NCBI GenBank assembly: GCA_036847245.1
Contig: DAIUAL010000007.1
Coordinates: forward strand, 1-45,502
Reading direction: 5' to 3'
From: UBA4661 sp002405405
GTDB lineage: Bacteria > Bacteroidota > Ignavibacteria > Kapaibacteriales > UBA4661
Length of the DNA: 45,502 nucleotides
Positions within the stretch are counted from its first letter, which is position 1, and each line of letters starts with the position of its first letter. Positions 27,774-36,790 of this stretch are shown here, one piece after another. The position numbers and the translations under genes were made by a program. Below the pieces are notes generated by a model that did no database searches, had not been told where the DNA came from, and saw only the letters and a list, made by a program, of their open reading frames with translations.

Positions 27774-28457
27774 CTAATCAAGCCAAACGGCATCAAAGAG
27801 TAAAAAAGAAACGGTTATCAGCACAACACAATACGACACCATGATCATAACATTGTCGAGTGCAAGCGCAAAAGCGACACCGATGAGGGCTTGGTATAAT
27901 GCTTCGACCCCACTCATTGTCAGCGGCAAAACTACCGGAAAAGATAATACTGCAAACAATGCTCCCTTGGCATTGGCTTTAGCAATAATTGCAGCAATAA
28001 GCGTTGTTGCCGAAGCCGTACCGACACTGCCACAAAGAAATACCACCGCAAAGAGCATTGGCGAACCAATCGTAATATCGCTAATCAGAAAAAAGAAAAT
28101 CAGCACGGAGGCGGCATTCAAGAGCGTTGTAAGGGCAATATTGAACCATAACTTACCGAAGTACACTGCCGATGAATATGTACTCAGGCGTAGGAGCAAT
28201 GCTGTTCCGCGTTCTTCTTCGCTCACAAAACTTTTTGCCAATCCTGTCATGGCAGAAAAGAAGAGAATCACCCACAAAAGTGCCGCCGCCACACCATTGG
28301 TCATACGCTCTTCTTTCGTGCTGATAGCAATCATCGTTACCGTCGAAAGCACAAACATTAACATAGCATTGATGGCAAAGCGTGTTTTCCACTCGCTGGC
28401 AAAATCTTTGCGTGCTACAGCATAACATTGCCGCATGAGCTGTGTCGTAAAACTCAT
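27774..28457 (-). CDS. ccmB: Heme exporter membrane subunit CcmB
   Basis: CcmB is the membrane part of the CcmAB(C) transporter used in cytochrome c maturation. The N-terminal MSFTTQLMRQCYAVARKDFASE and about six hydrophobic helices, with the conserved SEEERGTALLLRLS loop after the second helix and the PVVLPLTMSG stretch, fit the family. The frame is open further upstream (ATG 28517 and 28565), but those versions overlap the end of the preceding gene and add a non-conserved leader; ATG 28457 starts right at the family N-terminus. It lies 52 bases before ccmC. The ATPase CcmA is absent from the window. Confidence 0.88.
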   Translation of the reverse strand: MSFTTQLMRQCYAVARKDFASEWKTRFAINAMLMFVLSTVTMIAISTKEERMTNGVAAALLWVILFFSAMTGLAKSFVSEEERGTALLLRLSTYSSAVYFGKLWFNIALTTLLNAASVLIFFFLISDITIGSPMLFAVVFLCGSVGTASATTLIAAIIAKANAKGALFAVLSFPVVLPLTMSGVEALYQALIGVAFALALDNVMIMVSYCVVLITVSFLLFDAVWLD

Positions 28458-28506
28458 GGCAGAAACACTCTGCGCATCATGATGCAGTGTCGTCGCTACA
28501 CTACGA

Positions 28507-29775
28507 TTACCAACCATAGCGAAGTCCGACATTGATTGAGAATTGTTGTACACTCCAATCACCACTGGAAATCATACCGGTTACGAAACGCGTGTACATT
28601 GCCTCACCAAAAATGGATAATCCCGATACAAAGGGCAGGGGCAGAGGAATACTCGAACCAATTCCACCGGAAAGACCAAACTGAAATCCCGACAACTGAT
28701 CAATACTACCCGATGATTCCACATAGTCCGTTACCGGAGTCGATGTTCCCGGTTGCAGAATGCCCACACCGGGCGTAAGCACAACACGACGAACCTCGGC
28801 ACTGCTACCCAAAGCAAGTAGTGCCTTTATGCCACCAACAGCGTATAACACTCGTGAAATCGGGAGTTCTGCCATTGCTTGAACGCTCAAGAAAGAATTA
28901 TTCAGGGTTAGTCTACGCGCTAATTGTGCATTGAGGATACGACCGCTTTGCGGATCACGCACAGGAGTTAAGCCGGAATCGGGTGCGGTCAGCGATCCAC
29001 CAAAATTGTCGATACCCAATCGCGCTGTCAGTGTGTAGCCGGCAGTAAATCTTTTGCCAATCAGCACACCGCCAAGCCCTGCTGAACCAAGTGCATTGCT
29101 GTATGTGCCCAGTGGCTGTGCCGTTCCTGCTTGACGGAAATTAGCAGTATGAAATGTCGTTCCCGGTGAAGCATAGATACCTGCAAAGTAGGATGACGAT
29201 GCTTGACAAGTACGATCATCGCCCGTCAGTACGGAATATGTTAAATCAAGTGCAGGAGCAAAAGGTGCATAACACAACGTAAAGACTGCTCGATTACCTG
29301 CCATGTCGGTTACTTCAATCAATGCACGTCCAAAATTTTCACTCGACATTGGGCGGACATCAAACTCCGCTTGCGGTACACCGGCGGCTACACTAGGCGG
29401 AGTAAAGACTAATCCTTCGTTATTGATAACACGCATCGACAGCAATCCCCGATCGCTGTCGCGGTCATCACGAATAATGACTTTCATGCCACCGGAAAAT
29501 ATCTGCCTGTCGGCTGTTGGTGCAAGCGTATCGGGTATATTTCCTACTTCAACAAAGGATTGCCCTGTCATATTGCCATAGGCATCATAGCCATCGGAAC
29601 CAAAACCAAAGCCATACGAATACAAACCAAAAGGTGCGCTGCCCTCGATAACATGTGTGCCATACGCCACTTGTAATTGTGCATACGAATAGCGACTTGT
29701 ACCAAAAGGTTTGAATTGATCGCTATCAATTGACTTACCATCAAGTCGCATAGTTTGGATGGCATCGCGCAACAC
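28507..29775 (-). CDS. C-terminal portion of an IgGFc-binding-type surface protein, separated by a TAA
   Basis: This piece has no good start: the first codon here is TTG, preceded in frame by sense codons back to the TAA at 29827-29829. It continues directly from the upstream gene in the same frame (YGSWRHFINVV just after the stop). The N-terminal part resembles the central region of IgGFc-binding-like proteins (GTHVIEGSAPFGLYSYGFG). A middle stretch holds Ig-like strands (VIIRDDRDSDRGLLSMRV), and the rest looks like an outer-membrane beta-barrel ending in VGLRYGW. Together the two pieces give a protein of about 846 residues. Either the gene is inactivated, the stop is read through, or the base is a sequencing error. 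Confidence 0.75.
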   Translation of the reverse strand: MLRDAIQTMRLDGKSIDSDQFKPFGTSRYSYAQLQVAYGTHVIEGSAPFGLYSYGFGFGSDGYDAYGNMTGQSFVEVGNIPDTLAPTADRQIFSGGMKVIIRDDRDSDRGLLSMRVINNEGLVFTPPSVAAGVPQAEFDVRPMSSENFGRALIEVTDMAGNRAVFTLCYAPFAPALDLTYSVLTGDDRTCQASSSYFAGIYASPGTTFHTANFRQAGTAQPLGTYSNALGSAGLGGVLIGKRFTAGYTLTARLGIDNFGGSLTAPDSGLTPVRDPQSGRILNAQLARRLTLNNSFLSVQAMAELPISRVLYAVGGIKALLALGSSAEVRRVVLTPGVGILQPGTSTPVTDYVESSGSIDQLSGFQFGLSGGIGSSIPLPLPFVSGLSIFGEAMYTRFVTGMISSGDWSVQQFSINVGLRYGW

Positions 29776-29826
29776 AACAACATTGATAAAGTGCCGCCAC
29801 GAACCATAGATCGGCGTAGCAAAGCG

Positions 29827-29829
29827 TTA
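29827..29829 (-). other. In-frame ochre stop splitting one gene
   Basis: On the minus strand the codons read CGC-AAA-TAA-CGC-TTT-GCT. The protein would continue as RFATPIYGSWRHFINVV into the downstream fragment without any frame change. TAC or TAT to TAA is one substitution away and would give an aromatic residue. Confidence 0.85.
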
Positions 29830-31047
29830 TTTGCGCAAAAATTGTTGGGTCGGACTCACTAAAATCATCATCGGATCGCCCACCGAATCACGAACAAAGC
29901 CATGCGCATACTGTGATACTAAAATGGGCTTATCCGCCGCGATTTGCAGATTATCGCGCACATTAGAATCTTCATAATACTCGCCGGCATTCAACTTTGC
30001 TACCAATCGTGCATTCGAGAACACACGCGTATCAGGTTGGCTCGCCACCACGCGCATGGTATAGCGAGACCGCGTTGCAAAAGTTGCCAAGTAGAATTGC
30101 TTGCCCCATGTATCAAGCGGTGGTACTTGCTCAACCAAGTGATTACATGCCTGCTCGCCGAGCGGTACATACGCACAACTGTGTCCGCTGAAAACCGCAA
30201 TTTTTTTCGTGGCACGAATGTATGTACCGGTCAAGTCCGCCCGCGATGTACCACCGGCAGGCATGATTTGAAAGACTTCGCCACGATTGAGCGTAATGGC
30301 AAAAGGTACACCACGAGGCCTCCCACCACTTGTTTGCGCTGTCGGGGTCATGGTGATAATCGTATTATCTTCCGTTGCCACCACAGCAACTTGCGACATA
30401 AAATCTTCAGAAAGTTTTTCGTACGCAACAACGCGATACTCCGTACCAAGTGCTTCTACGGGCAGACCCAAGAATGTATCTGTCGATTGAAATCGTCTAT
30501 TCAGTCCATAGACTGTTATCGGTTTTTCGGAGAGAAGATGCACACCGAGTTTATCAGGACGATTATAATCGGTTACCTGCGCGGCAGTATCAAGAACAAC
30601 ATTCATGACTGTGCCGCCTCGCACCGTTACTTCTCGCCGAAATCCTAATCCTTCAATTTCAATAATCACTTGTGTTGTTTCATTACTCGTAATAAAGAGT
30701 TGCAAACTGAGTTTACTCTTTTCGTCATTGAAGTTTCGCTGAAAAACGAGCCAAAATTCTCGACCTTCTGATGTGATACTTTCACGAAGTGTTTGCACAG
30801 AATCTTTGGCAGTGGCTTCGCGAACAAGGAGTGCAGGAGTCTTGGTAGAATCTTTACGTACTCGTATCAGCGATGAGTCCGCCGAAGACACCGTCGGTGT
30901 TGTACGCCGCGGTTGCCCCTGTCGTGCAGGCTGAGCGAGAAGAGTCATGACACTCGTACTACACAGCATGCTCAACCATAGTACGATGAACACTCTACCA
31001 ACAATCATGTTGCTAACAAATACTCTGCGAAAACATTGTTGCACCAT
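29827..31047 (-). CDS. IgGFc-binding-type exported protein, N-terminal portion
   Basis: A signal peptide (VGRVFIVLWLSMLC, ending MTLLAQ) is followed by a low-complexity stretch and then the IgGFc-binding N-terminal beta-propeller-like domain: EFWLVFQRN, LFITSNETTQVIIEIEG, KPITVYGLN, TEDNTIITMTPT, TKKIAVFSGHSCAYVP, HLVEQVPPLDTWGKQF and KPILVSQYAHG. The name is historical; bacterial members are surface proteins of unclear function. The start at 31047 lies two bases after the previous gene's stop, so they are probably co-transcribed; ATG 31008 is an alternative start with a shorter signal. The gene ends abruptly at the TAA discussed separately. Confidence 0.85.
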   Translation of the reverse strand: MVQQCFRRVFVSNMIVGRVFIVLWLSMLCSTSVMTLLAQPARQGQPRRTTPTVSSADSSLIRVRKDSTKTPALLVREATAKDSVQTLRESITSEGREFWLVFQRNFNDEKSKLSLQLFITSNETTQVIIEIEGLGFRREVTVRGGTVMNVVLDTAAQVTDYNRPDKLGVHLLSEKPITVYGLNRRFQSTDTFLGLPVEALGTEYRVVAYEKLSEDFMSQVAVVATEDNTIITMTPTAQTSGGRPRGVPFAITLNRGEVFQIMPAGGTSRADLTGTYIRATKKIAVFSGHSCAYVPLGEQACNHLVEQVPPLDTWGKQFYLATFATRSRYTMRVVASQPDTRVFSNARLVAKLNAGEYYEDSNVRDNLQIAADKPILVSQYAHGFVRDSVGDPMMILVSPTQQFLRK

Positions 31048-31049
31048 TC

Positions 31050-31880
31050 TTACCGCCTTACTGAAAAGGATTTCACAAAACTTCCCCGTGTGGTTGTCAT
31101 CTGCATGAAGTACATCCCTGATGCCATATCATACGGTGCAATAAAGGGAAATTCATAGCGACCACGAGCCCGCTGAAATGCAGGAAAATCATAAATCATT
31201 TTACCTCGTGCATCAAATACTTTGAAGTTAACCGTTGTCGGATCGGCAATCGAATACGGGAATACTGTTTGATTGACTACTGCATTCGGATAATTCTGCC
31301 CTAATCCATCAACAGGAAAAACTTCTATCGGAGTACCGCGTACCGTTACTTGTGCTACACGCACCCTCAGATTAGCAACAGCTCGACCATTAATGAAGAT
31401 GGCTTGCGGTACAATCCGTCCTATGGCTACAGAATCTCGTGATGCCAATCCCCGTACAAAAATGCTTGTCAGCACTGTTGCTGTTGGTTGCGTTGTACTT
31501 TGTATTGTTGCCAAAGATGAACACGTAAACTCCGCTACAGCACTATCAGAACTAATAATGGCAGTGCGCAATGTCGGTCGTGCACAATGCAATGTCGCGG
31601 AGGTATTGCTTCGTAAGGAATCAAGACCAACCAAGCTCGGCGTAAAGGAGCATCGAACACGCAGGGAATCAATACGGGCAGGGAGGACACCGGCGGGCAC
31701 TGTTAATTGTAATTCAAGCAGTGCACTATTGCCGGCACGAAGCTCTATGTCCGGCAAAGCAAGAAGGGGCGGTGCTGGCGTTTGTGCTGATACATGTACT
31801 GTGCATGCACACATTAGCCACGCAATTATAAAGAGAGAAAAACGGAGAAGCATTGGGTAATAAATTCTGGGAATAGACAT
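31050..31880 (-). CDS. T9SS-sorted exported protein of unknown function
   Basis: A signal peptide (LLRFSLFIIAWLMCACTVHVSAQ) is followed by ~190 residues of beta-rich sequence resembling a cohesin-like or BACON-like domain (ELRAGNSALLELQLTVPAG, LRVRCSFTPSLVGLD), though I cannot name the family. The last ~80 residues form a T9SS type A sorting domain: LGQNYPNAVVNQTVFPYSI, VNFKVFDARGKMIYDF, ASGMYFMQMTT and a terminal SFSVRR. The start is chosen at ATG 31880; ATG 31853 is the alternative and 31988 would add a non-signal leader. The next gene begins two bases after this stop. Confidence 0.78.
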   Translation of the reverse strand: MSIPRIYYPMLLRFSLFIIAWLMCACTVHVSAQTPAPPLLALPDIELRAGNSALLELQLTVPAGVLPARIDSLRVRCSFTPSLVGLDSLRSNTSATLHCARPTLRTAIISSDSAVAEFTCSSLATIQSTTQPTATVLTSIFVRGLASRDSVAIGRIVPQAIFINGRAVANLRVRVAQVTVRGTPIEVFPVDGLGQNYPNAVVNQTVFPYSIADPTTVNFKVFDARGKMIYDFPAFQRARGRYEFPFIAPYDMASGMYFMQMTTTRGSFVKSFSVRR

Positions 31881-32044
31881 GAGCAGACATGGTATCGAGA
31901 CACCACCATGAGTAATTATTGTGTACTGACATACACTGCAAGACTCTCGGTGTGCAACATACGAAACATGCTCTCCTTTGCCAATCATTGGACAGAGATT
32001 TTGCAGAGATTATACATTATGAAATGTTAAGAGGATGATACTTC

Positions 32045-33526
32045 TCATACAGCCTTGTGTACCAATTGCCCCAAAAGGCGTAATGCATCATCGATAGCAG
32101 GCGACCAAGGATAACCACAATTCAATCGAAAGTGATGATGATATTCAGGATTGTGCGAAAAAATTGGTCCGGGTGCAATGCTGATTTTATGTTCTAAAGC
32201 AATTTTATGCAATGTAACAGCATTCGGATATTTCCCTTTTATTTTTGGTAATTCCACCCACATCACATAGCCACCTTCCGGTCGCGTAACTTTTGTTCCT
32301 TTGGGGAAATACAATCGCACCGCTTGTTGCATCGAAGCAATTTGTCGCGCCAATGCTTGTCTCATGCGCCGCAAATGAGTCGTATATCCACCCGACTGAA
32401 TGATATGTGCAACAGCGATCTGTGGCACTAAGGCAGTCGAAAGACTCGTTGCAATTTTTTGTTGTAGTACTTTCGCATGAAAACTTCCCGCACTCACAAA
32501 ACCTACACGCAAGCTTGGTGTCAGAGATTTAGAAAATGACGAACACAGCATCACCAACCCTTCCGTATCAAAACTTTGCACCGTGCAAGGGCGGTACACA
32601 CCAAAGTGCAAATCGCCATAAACATCATCTTCGATAATTGGTACACTATATTGTTTTGCTAACAATGCTAAGTGCTTTTTATGGTCATTACTCATTTGTG
32701 AACCGAGCGGATTCGAGAAATTTGGCGTAACAATTACAGCTTTAATGCGCTTACGTTTCATGGCATGATCGACCATATCCAGAGCAATACCGGTGCGCGG
32801 ATCGGTAGGTAATTCCAAAGATTTCATACCTAAGCCCTCAATAATCCGCAAAATACCAAAGTAGCATGGCGACTCTACGGCAATGGTATCACCCGGCTTC
32901 GCGATAGCACGCAAACATAAGTGCATGGCTTCGGTTGCACCATGCGTAATAATAAAATTATCAATGCTTTGTCCTTGTACCAATGTTCGCTGGTGGTGAC
33001 CATATGCCCATTCACGTGATTGGATAGCAATTAACCGACGCAACTCATAATTTCCTAAGGCTTGCTCATGATTACCTGCAACATGCAGAGAATCACGTGC
33101 TGCTTTCGCAAGTGCTTTGGCAATTCTTTCCAGAGGGAAAAGATCAGGCGAAGGCAATGCCGCACCCAGTGGAATAAAGGATTTGAACTGACTCGCATTG
33201 AGAACATCTTCAACAAGATCTATCACATTCACATCGGTTGGTCGTGGTTGAAATTGCATCATTGCCGGCTCGGGCAACAAGTCGCGCTGAATATGCGCAC
33301 CGGGCAACACATAATACCCGGACTGCGGACGTGCCTCAATAATGCCTTGCTCCTGTAACAGTGCATACGCTTGAAGAATAGTGGCAACACTGCGACCATA
33401 CTTCTCTGCCATCACTCGCACCGAAGGCAGCTTATCACCAAGACGCAGATTTCCTGCACGAATCTCATCGACTATACCGTGCATAATCTCTTCGTATAAG
33501 TGAAATGCACTATTTCTCCTCGCCAT
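32045..33526 (-). CDS. MocR/PdxR-type regulator: GntR DNA-binding domain fused to an aminotransferase-like domain
   Basis: The first ~75 residues are a GntR winged helix (LGDKLPSVRVMAEKYGRSVATILQAYALL). The remaining ~400 residues form a fold-type I aminotransferase domain with the PLP lysine (Lys333) in CSSFSKSLTPSLRVGF, the ATEA cofactor motif, and TPNFSNPLGSQ. In MocR proteins this domain senses PLP or an amino compound rather than acting as an enzyme. It is divergent from a class I aminotransferase gene, with an imperfect direct repeat between them, so it probably controls that gene and itself. The effector is unknown. Confidence 0.9.
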   Translation of the reverse strand: MARRNSAFHLYEEIMHGIVDEIRAGNLRLGDKLPSVRVMAEKYGRSVATILQAYALLQEQGIIEARPQSGYYVLPGAHIQRDLLPEPAMMQFQPRPTDVNVIDLVEDVLNASQFKSFIPLGAALPSPDLFPLERIAKALAKAARDSLHVAGNHEQALGNYELRRLIAIQSREWAYGHHQRTLVQGQSIDNFIITHGATEAMHLCLRAIAKPGDTIAVESPCYFGILRIIEGLGMKSLELPTDPRTGIALDMVDHAMKRKRIKAVIVTPNFSNPLGSQMSNDHKKHLALLAKQYSVPIIEDDVYGDLHFGVYRPCTVQSFDTEGLVMLCSSFSKSLTPSLRVGFVSAGSFHAKVLQQKIATSLSTALVPQIAVAHIIQSGGYTTHLRRMRQALARQIASMQQAVRLYFPKGTKVTRPEGGYVMWVELPKIKGKYPNAVTLHKIALEHKISIAPGPIFSHNPEYHHHFRLNCGYPWSPAIDDALRLLGQLVHKAV

Positions 33527-33552
33527 ATTTGCCTTCTATTGACATTGTAAAA

Positions 33553-33594
33553 CTGTACTGGTTTTTAAAATAAAAATTGTATCTGTTTTGCAAA
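33553..33594. promoter_or_regulatory. Imperfect direct repeat between MocR and aminotransferase genes
   Basis: CTGTACTGGTTTTTAAAA (33553-33570) and TTGTATCTGTTTTGCAAA (33577-33594) share 12 of 18 positions, with a TGTA core and a TTTT block, and begin 24 bases apart. MocR regulators commonly bind such direct half-sites in the shared promoter region. Confidence 0.45.
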
Positions 33595-33654
33595 CATTGC
33601 TTCGTGTATCTTTGCTTAAATTTCGCTTTCGTTTATGCTATGCAAGGAGATACA

Positions 33655-34935
33655 ATGGGTATTCAGCACACATCATCGACGAGTTCCAATGGCACAGGTC
33701 ATGGTCTAGAGCACACACAAACATTTGATCCCGGCGGATTATTTGCCGAGCGTGTTGCGTCAATTCCTTCGTCATTCATCCGTGATATTCTCAAAACTAC
33801 AGCTCGCCCTGAAGTCATTTCTTTTGCGGGTGGTTTGCCCAATCCAGCGTATTTCCCTGTTGAAGATATTCACACAGCAACTGACAATGCTCTGCGTAAA
33901 AGCGGAAGAGCAATGCTCCAATACTCGACTACCGAAGGCTTTTTACCGCTCCGTGAATGGATTTCTGCTCGTTACAAAGCACAGCAAGGCATTGATATTT
34001 CACCGGATGATATTCTCATTACGAATGGTTCGCAACAGAGTATCGATTTAGTTGGTAAAATTTTCTTGGACAAAGGTGATCGTATCGTACTTGAAAATCC
34101 GGGCTATCTTGGTGCAATTCAATCATTTTCTGCGTATCAACCACGATTTGTTACAGCAGAATTAAACGATGATGGCATCGACATTCAAGGATTGAATCAT
34201 GCTGTTACTACAACTTCACCAAAGATTGTGAGCATGATTCCGAACTTTCAGAATCCTACCGGCATTAGCTATTCACTTGAAACTCGTGAGCGCGTTGGTG
34301 ATACTCTCAAAGGCAAAAATGTTATTGCAATCGAAGATGACCCCTATGGTGATATTAAGTTTCATGATAATCGCTTACCTTCATTGAAACATTATCTCGG
34401 CGATCAAGTTGTTATGTTCGGTTCATTCTCCAAAATTGTTGCACCGGGTTTGCGATTGGGCTGGGTTGCTGCGCACCGTTCGATTATTGATAAACTTAAT
34501 GTTGCCAAACAAGCCGCTGATTTGCACTCTAATTTTTTTGCACAGCGTGTGATGTTTGAATATCTTTCGACCAATAATGTCGATGCCCATATCGCGAAAA
34601 TCTGTGCGGCATACAAGCATCAGCGTGATGTCATGATTGAAGCAATTCGTACATACTTGCCTGCCGGATTGAAACACACTAATCCTGAGGGTGGTATGTT
34701 TATTTGGCTGACCTTACCCGAGGGCACATCATCAATTGCATTGCTTGAACTTGCTCTGCAACGCAATGTGGCATTTGTACCGGGTAAACCATTCTATGCG
34801 AATGGTGGTGGACTCAATACCCTGCGTTTGAATTTCTCGAATAGCGACGAAGCAACAATCCATGAAGGAATGAAACGTTTGAGTTCTGCTATGGAAGAAC
34901 TTTTTAAGCATGCTCCAATAACAACAACCGCATAA
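33655..34935 (+). CDS. Class I/II PLP-dependent aminotransferase (2-aminoadipate/LysN-like)
   Basis: It transfers amino groups between an amino acid and a 2-oxo acid. The PLP lysine (Lys260) is in GSFSKIVAPGLRLGW, the cofactor loop TNGSQQSIDL and the aspartate region IAIEDDPYGD are intact, and FAGGLPN near the N-terminus and NPEGGMFIWLTLP near the C-terminus fit the LysN/2-aminoadipate transaminase group. Substrate preference cannot be read from sequence. ATG 33655 is chosen because AAGGAGA lies five bases upstream; an earlier TTG at 33577 falls inside the putative operator. A shared terminator follows at 34962. Confidence 0.9.
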   Translation: MGIQHTSSTSSNGTGHGLEHTQTFDPGGLFAERVASIPSSFIRDILKTTARPEVISFAGGLPNPAYFPVEDIHTATDNALRKSGRAMLQYSTTEGFLPLREWISARYKAQQGIDISPDDILITNGSQQSIDLVGKIFLDKGDRIVLENPGYLGAIQSFSAYQPRFVTAELNDDGIDIQGLNHAVTTTSPKIVSMIPNFQNPTGISYSLETRERVGDTLKGKNVIAIEDDPYGDIKFHDNRLPSLKHYLGDQVVMFGSFSKIVAPGLRLGWVAAHRSIIDKLNVAKQAADLHSNFFAQRVMFEYLSTNNVDAHIAKICAAYKHQRDVMIEAIRTYLPAGLKHTNPEGGMFIWLTLPEGTSSIALLELALQRNVAFVPGKPFYANGGGLNTLRLNFSNSDEATIHEGMKRLSSAMEELFKHAPITTTA

Positions 34936-34961
34936 TTTGTAAGATTGCGATCTAACATTTC

Positions 34962-34997
34962 AAAACCCCTGTGCATACTCTCATGCGCAGGGGTTTT
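34962..34997. terminator. Bidirectional terminator between convergent genes
   Basis: A 15-bp stem with one mismatch (AAAACCCCTGTGCAT / ATGCGCAGGGGTTTT) and a six-base loop lies between the aminotransferase stop and the TPP-enzyme stop. Both strands end in TTTT, so it can serve both genes. Confidence 0.85.
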
Positions 34998-35029
34998 GTG
35001 TGTATTTTCATCGAGAACTACAAGCAGTG

Positions 35030-36784
35030 TTATACAGAAATTGACCCTTTACGAAAATCACTCGGACTGATCCATGCATTGATACAAAATGGTATATTTT
35101 GCCGTGCTGATTCTTTCGCTTGGGCAATGACGGCATGCATACGGTTAGGATGCTCTATGAGAGCGCCTGCCCCACCCCATCCTTGAGCAATGATATGATA
35201 ATCATTGCGATGTAATTGTGTAGCCACATCATCACCAAGGATCTCTACTTGGTCACGAGCAATCTGCGCCCACGCTCCATCATTACCTACCACAGCAATG
35301 ACTCCCATGCCATGTCGCACAAAAGTGTCGAATTCCTGCAACGAATATCCTGCAGAACCATCGCCATACAGTATCCATACTTCAGCATTGGGAAGCACTG
35401 CCTTGATGCCAAGAGCAAACCCTGCTCCAACACCCAATGTGCCAAACACCCCGGGATCGAGCCATGCTAAAGGTGCATGAGGATGTACAGTATATGCGGC
35501 AGTACCGACAAAATCACCCCCATCGGCAACAATCACAGACTGGGCTTCGATATACCCATTAATAACGGAACACAGAGCAAGAGGATTGCAATATTGTGCT
35601 TCCTCAAGAGCCTGCGCCGCAATCTCACGTTCCCGTGCGTCTTCTCGCTGACGTAATTCTCTAAACCATGCAGACCAATCAGCATGGTCATGCGCTACCG
35701 CTGAGAGCAAACTCACAAATTGGGTAGGATCGCCATGTACGCCAATCGTCGGGCGACGATTGAGCGATATATCACGCCGCGAACGATTTACTGTAATCAG
35801 CGTTGCTTTGGGTGAAATACTTTTACCATAATCCAAACGAAAATCATTCGGTACACCAAGCAAGACCACACAATCCGATGATCGTAATGCTTCTTTACGC
35901 CTATGTCGAAAAAGTAAGGGATGCTCTGTGCCGAGCAGCCCGCGTGCCATACCTGATACATAAACGGGGATACCTAATGCCTCAATCGAGGCTAATAACT
36001 CAGGAATCCGATCAGGATTAACAACAGCTTGGCTTCCTACAACCATAATAGGACGCTGCGCTTGCTCTAGAGCACGAACAGCTTTGGCAGATAGTGAGGG
36101 ATTCACCGCAGGGATGTGGACTTTCTGCTCGATATGCGCATTCTCTGATGTTGGTGGTGCAAAGACACGATTGAGATGCCACTGTGTATAGGTCTGCTCC
36201 ATAAAGCGCAGAAGATTGAACTGCCGCCAATCACGCCACGTTGAGGGCTTCGTACTTTTGCTCGCATACCAACTACGTACAACTTCTTCGGGATATAATG
36301 TATCAATGGGTAATTCAACAAAAACCGGACCCGGCACACCACTTTTTGCCATAACACATGCCGAGTGAATTGCAGCAGGAATATGCTTAACCTGTTTAAT
36401 GGTAACGCTCCACTTCACCAAGGACTTCATCAGAGCGATCTGCTCAATATCTTGCAGCGAACCACGCCCCTTGAGAATTGTTGCCGCCGCGCCACCAAGA
36501 AGAACAAGAGGCGACTGCGCCATTTGAGCATTCTTGATAGCAGTAATCGTATTCGTTACACCGGGACCAGCTGTCACCACCGCTACACCGGGTATGCCCG
36601 TCAAACGTGCGGTTGCATCAGCGGCAAAGACAGCCGTTGCCTCATGACGTGTATCAAGAATACGCATACCAATACGCTTTGCCTCAACAAGAATCGGTGC
36701 AATGTGTCCGCCGGTCAGCGTAAATAGATTGCGCACACCTTCACGATACAGTGCTTGTGCTACAGATGCTCCACCATACAGCAT
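35030..36784 (-). CDS. Thiamine pyrophosphate-dependent enzyme, acetolactate synthase-like (ILVBL type)
   Basis: It has the three-domain ThDP fold of acetohydroxyacid synthase and 2-hydroxyacyl-CoA lyase. Glu48 in TRHEATAVFAADA is the cofactor-activating glutamate; AGPGVTN lies in the first domain; the TPP motif is GDGSAGYSLQEFDTFVRHG followed by ND. The stretch DGGDFVGTAAY, LDPGVFGTLGVGAGFALG and IARDQVEILGDDVAT resembles the ILVBL/HACL-like branch more than true IlvB, and there is no small regulatory subunit or ilv gene nearby. The reaction is therefore unresolved: 2-hydroxyacyl-CoA lysis or acyloin chemistry are possibilities. It starts six bases after the TOPRIM-like gene stop and is the last gene of the unit. 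Confidence 0.88.
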   Translation of the reverse strand: MLYGGASVAQALYREGVRNLFTLTGGHIAPILVEAKRIGMRILDTRHEATAVFAADATARLTGIPGVAVVTAGPGVTNTITAIKNAQMAQSPLVLLGGAAATILKGRGSLQDIEQIALMKSLVKWSVTIKQVKHIPAAIHSACVMAKSGVPGPVFVELPIDTLYPEEVVRSWYASKSTKPSTWRDWRQFNLLRFMEQTYTQWHLNRVFAPPTSENAHIEQKVHIPAVNPSLSAKAVRALEQAQRPIMVVGSQAVVNPDRIPELLASIEALGIPVYVSGMARGLLGTEHPLLFRHRRKEALRSSDCVVLLGVPNDFRLDYGKSISPKATLITVNRSRRDISLNRRPTIGVHGDPTQFVSLLSAVAHDHADWSAWFRELRQREDAREREIAAQALEEAQYCNPLALCSVINGYIEAQSVIVADGGDFVGTAAYTVHPHAPLAWLDPGVFGTLGVGAGFALGIKAVLPNAEVWILYGDGSAGYSLQEFDTFVRHGMGVIAVVGNDGAWAQIARDQVEILGDDVATQLHRNDYHIIAQGWGGAGALIEHPNRMHAVIAQAKESARQNIPFCINAWISPSDFRKGSISV

Positions 36785-36790
36785 AGAGTT

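Noticed and set aside
2214..29829. Reassigned stop codon or genome-wide recoding
   Set aside because: TAG ends gltD at normal family length and TAA ends other genes normally, so both are ordinary stops; the two split genes are local events.
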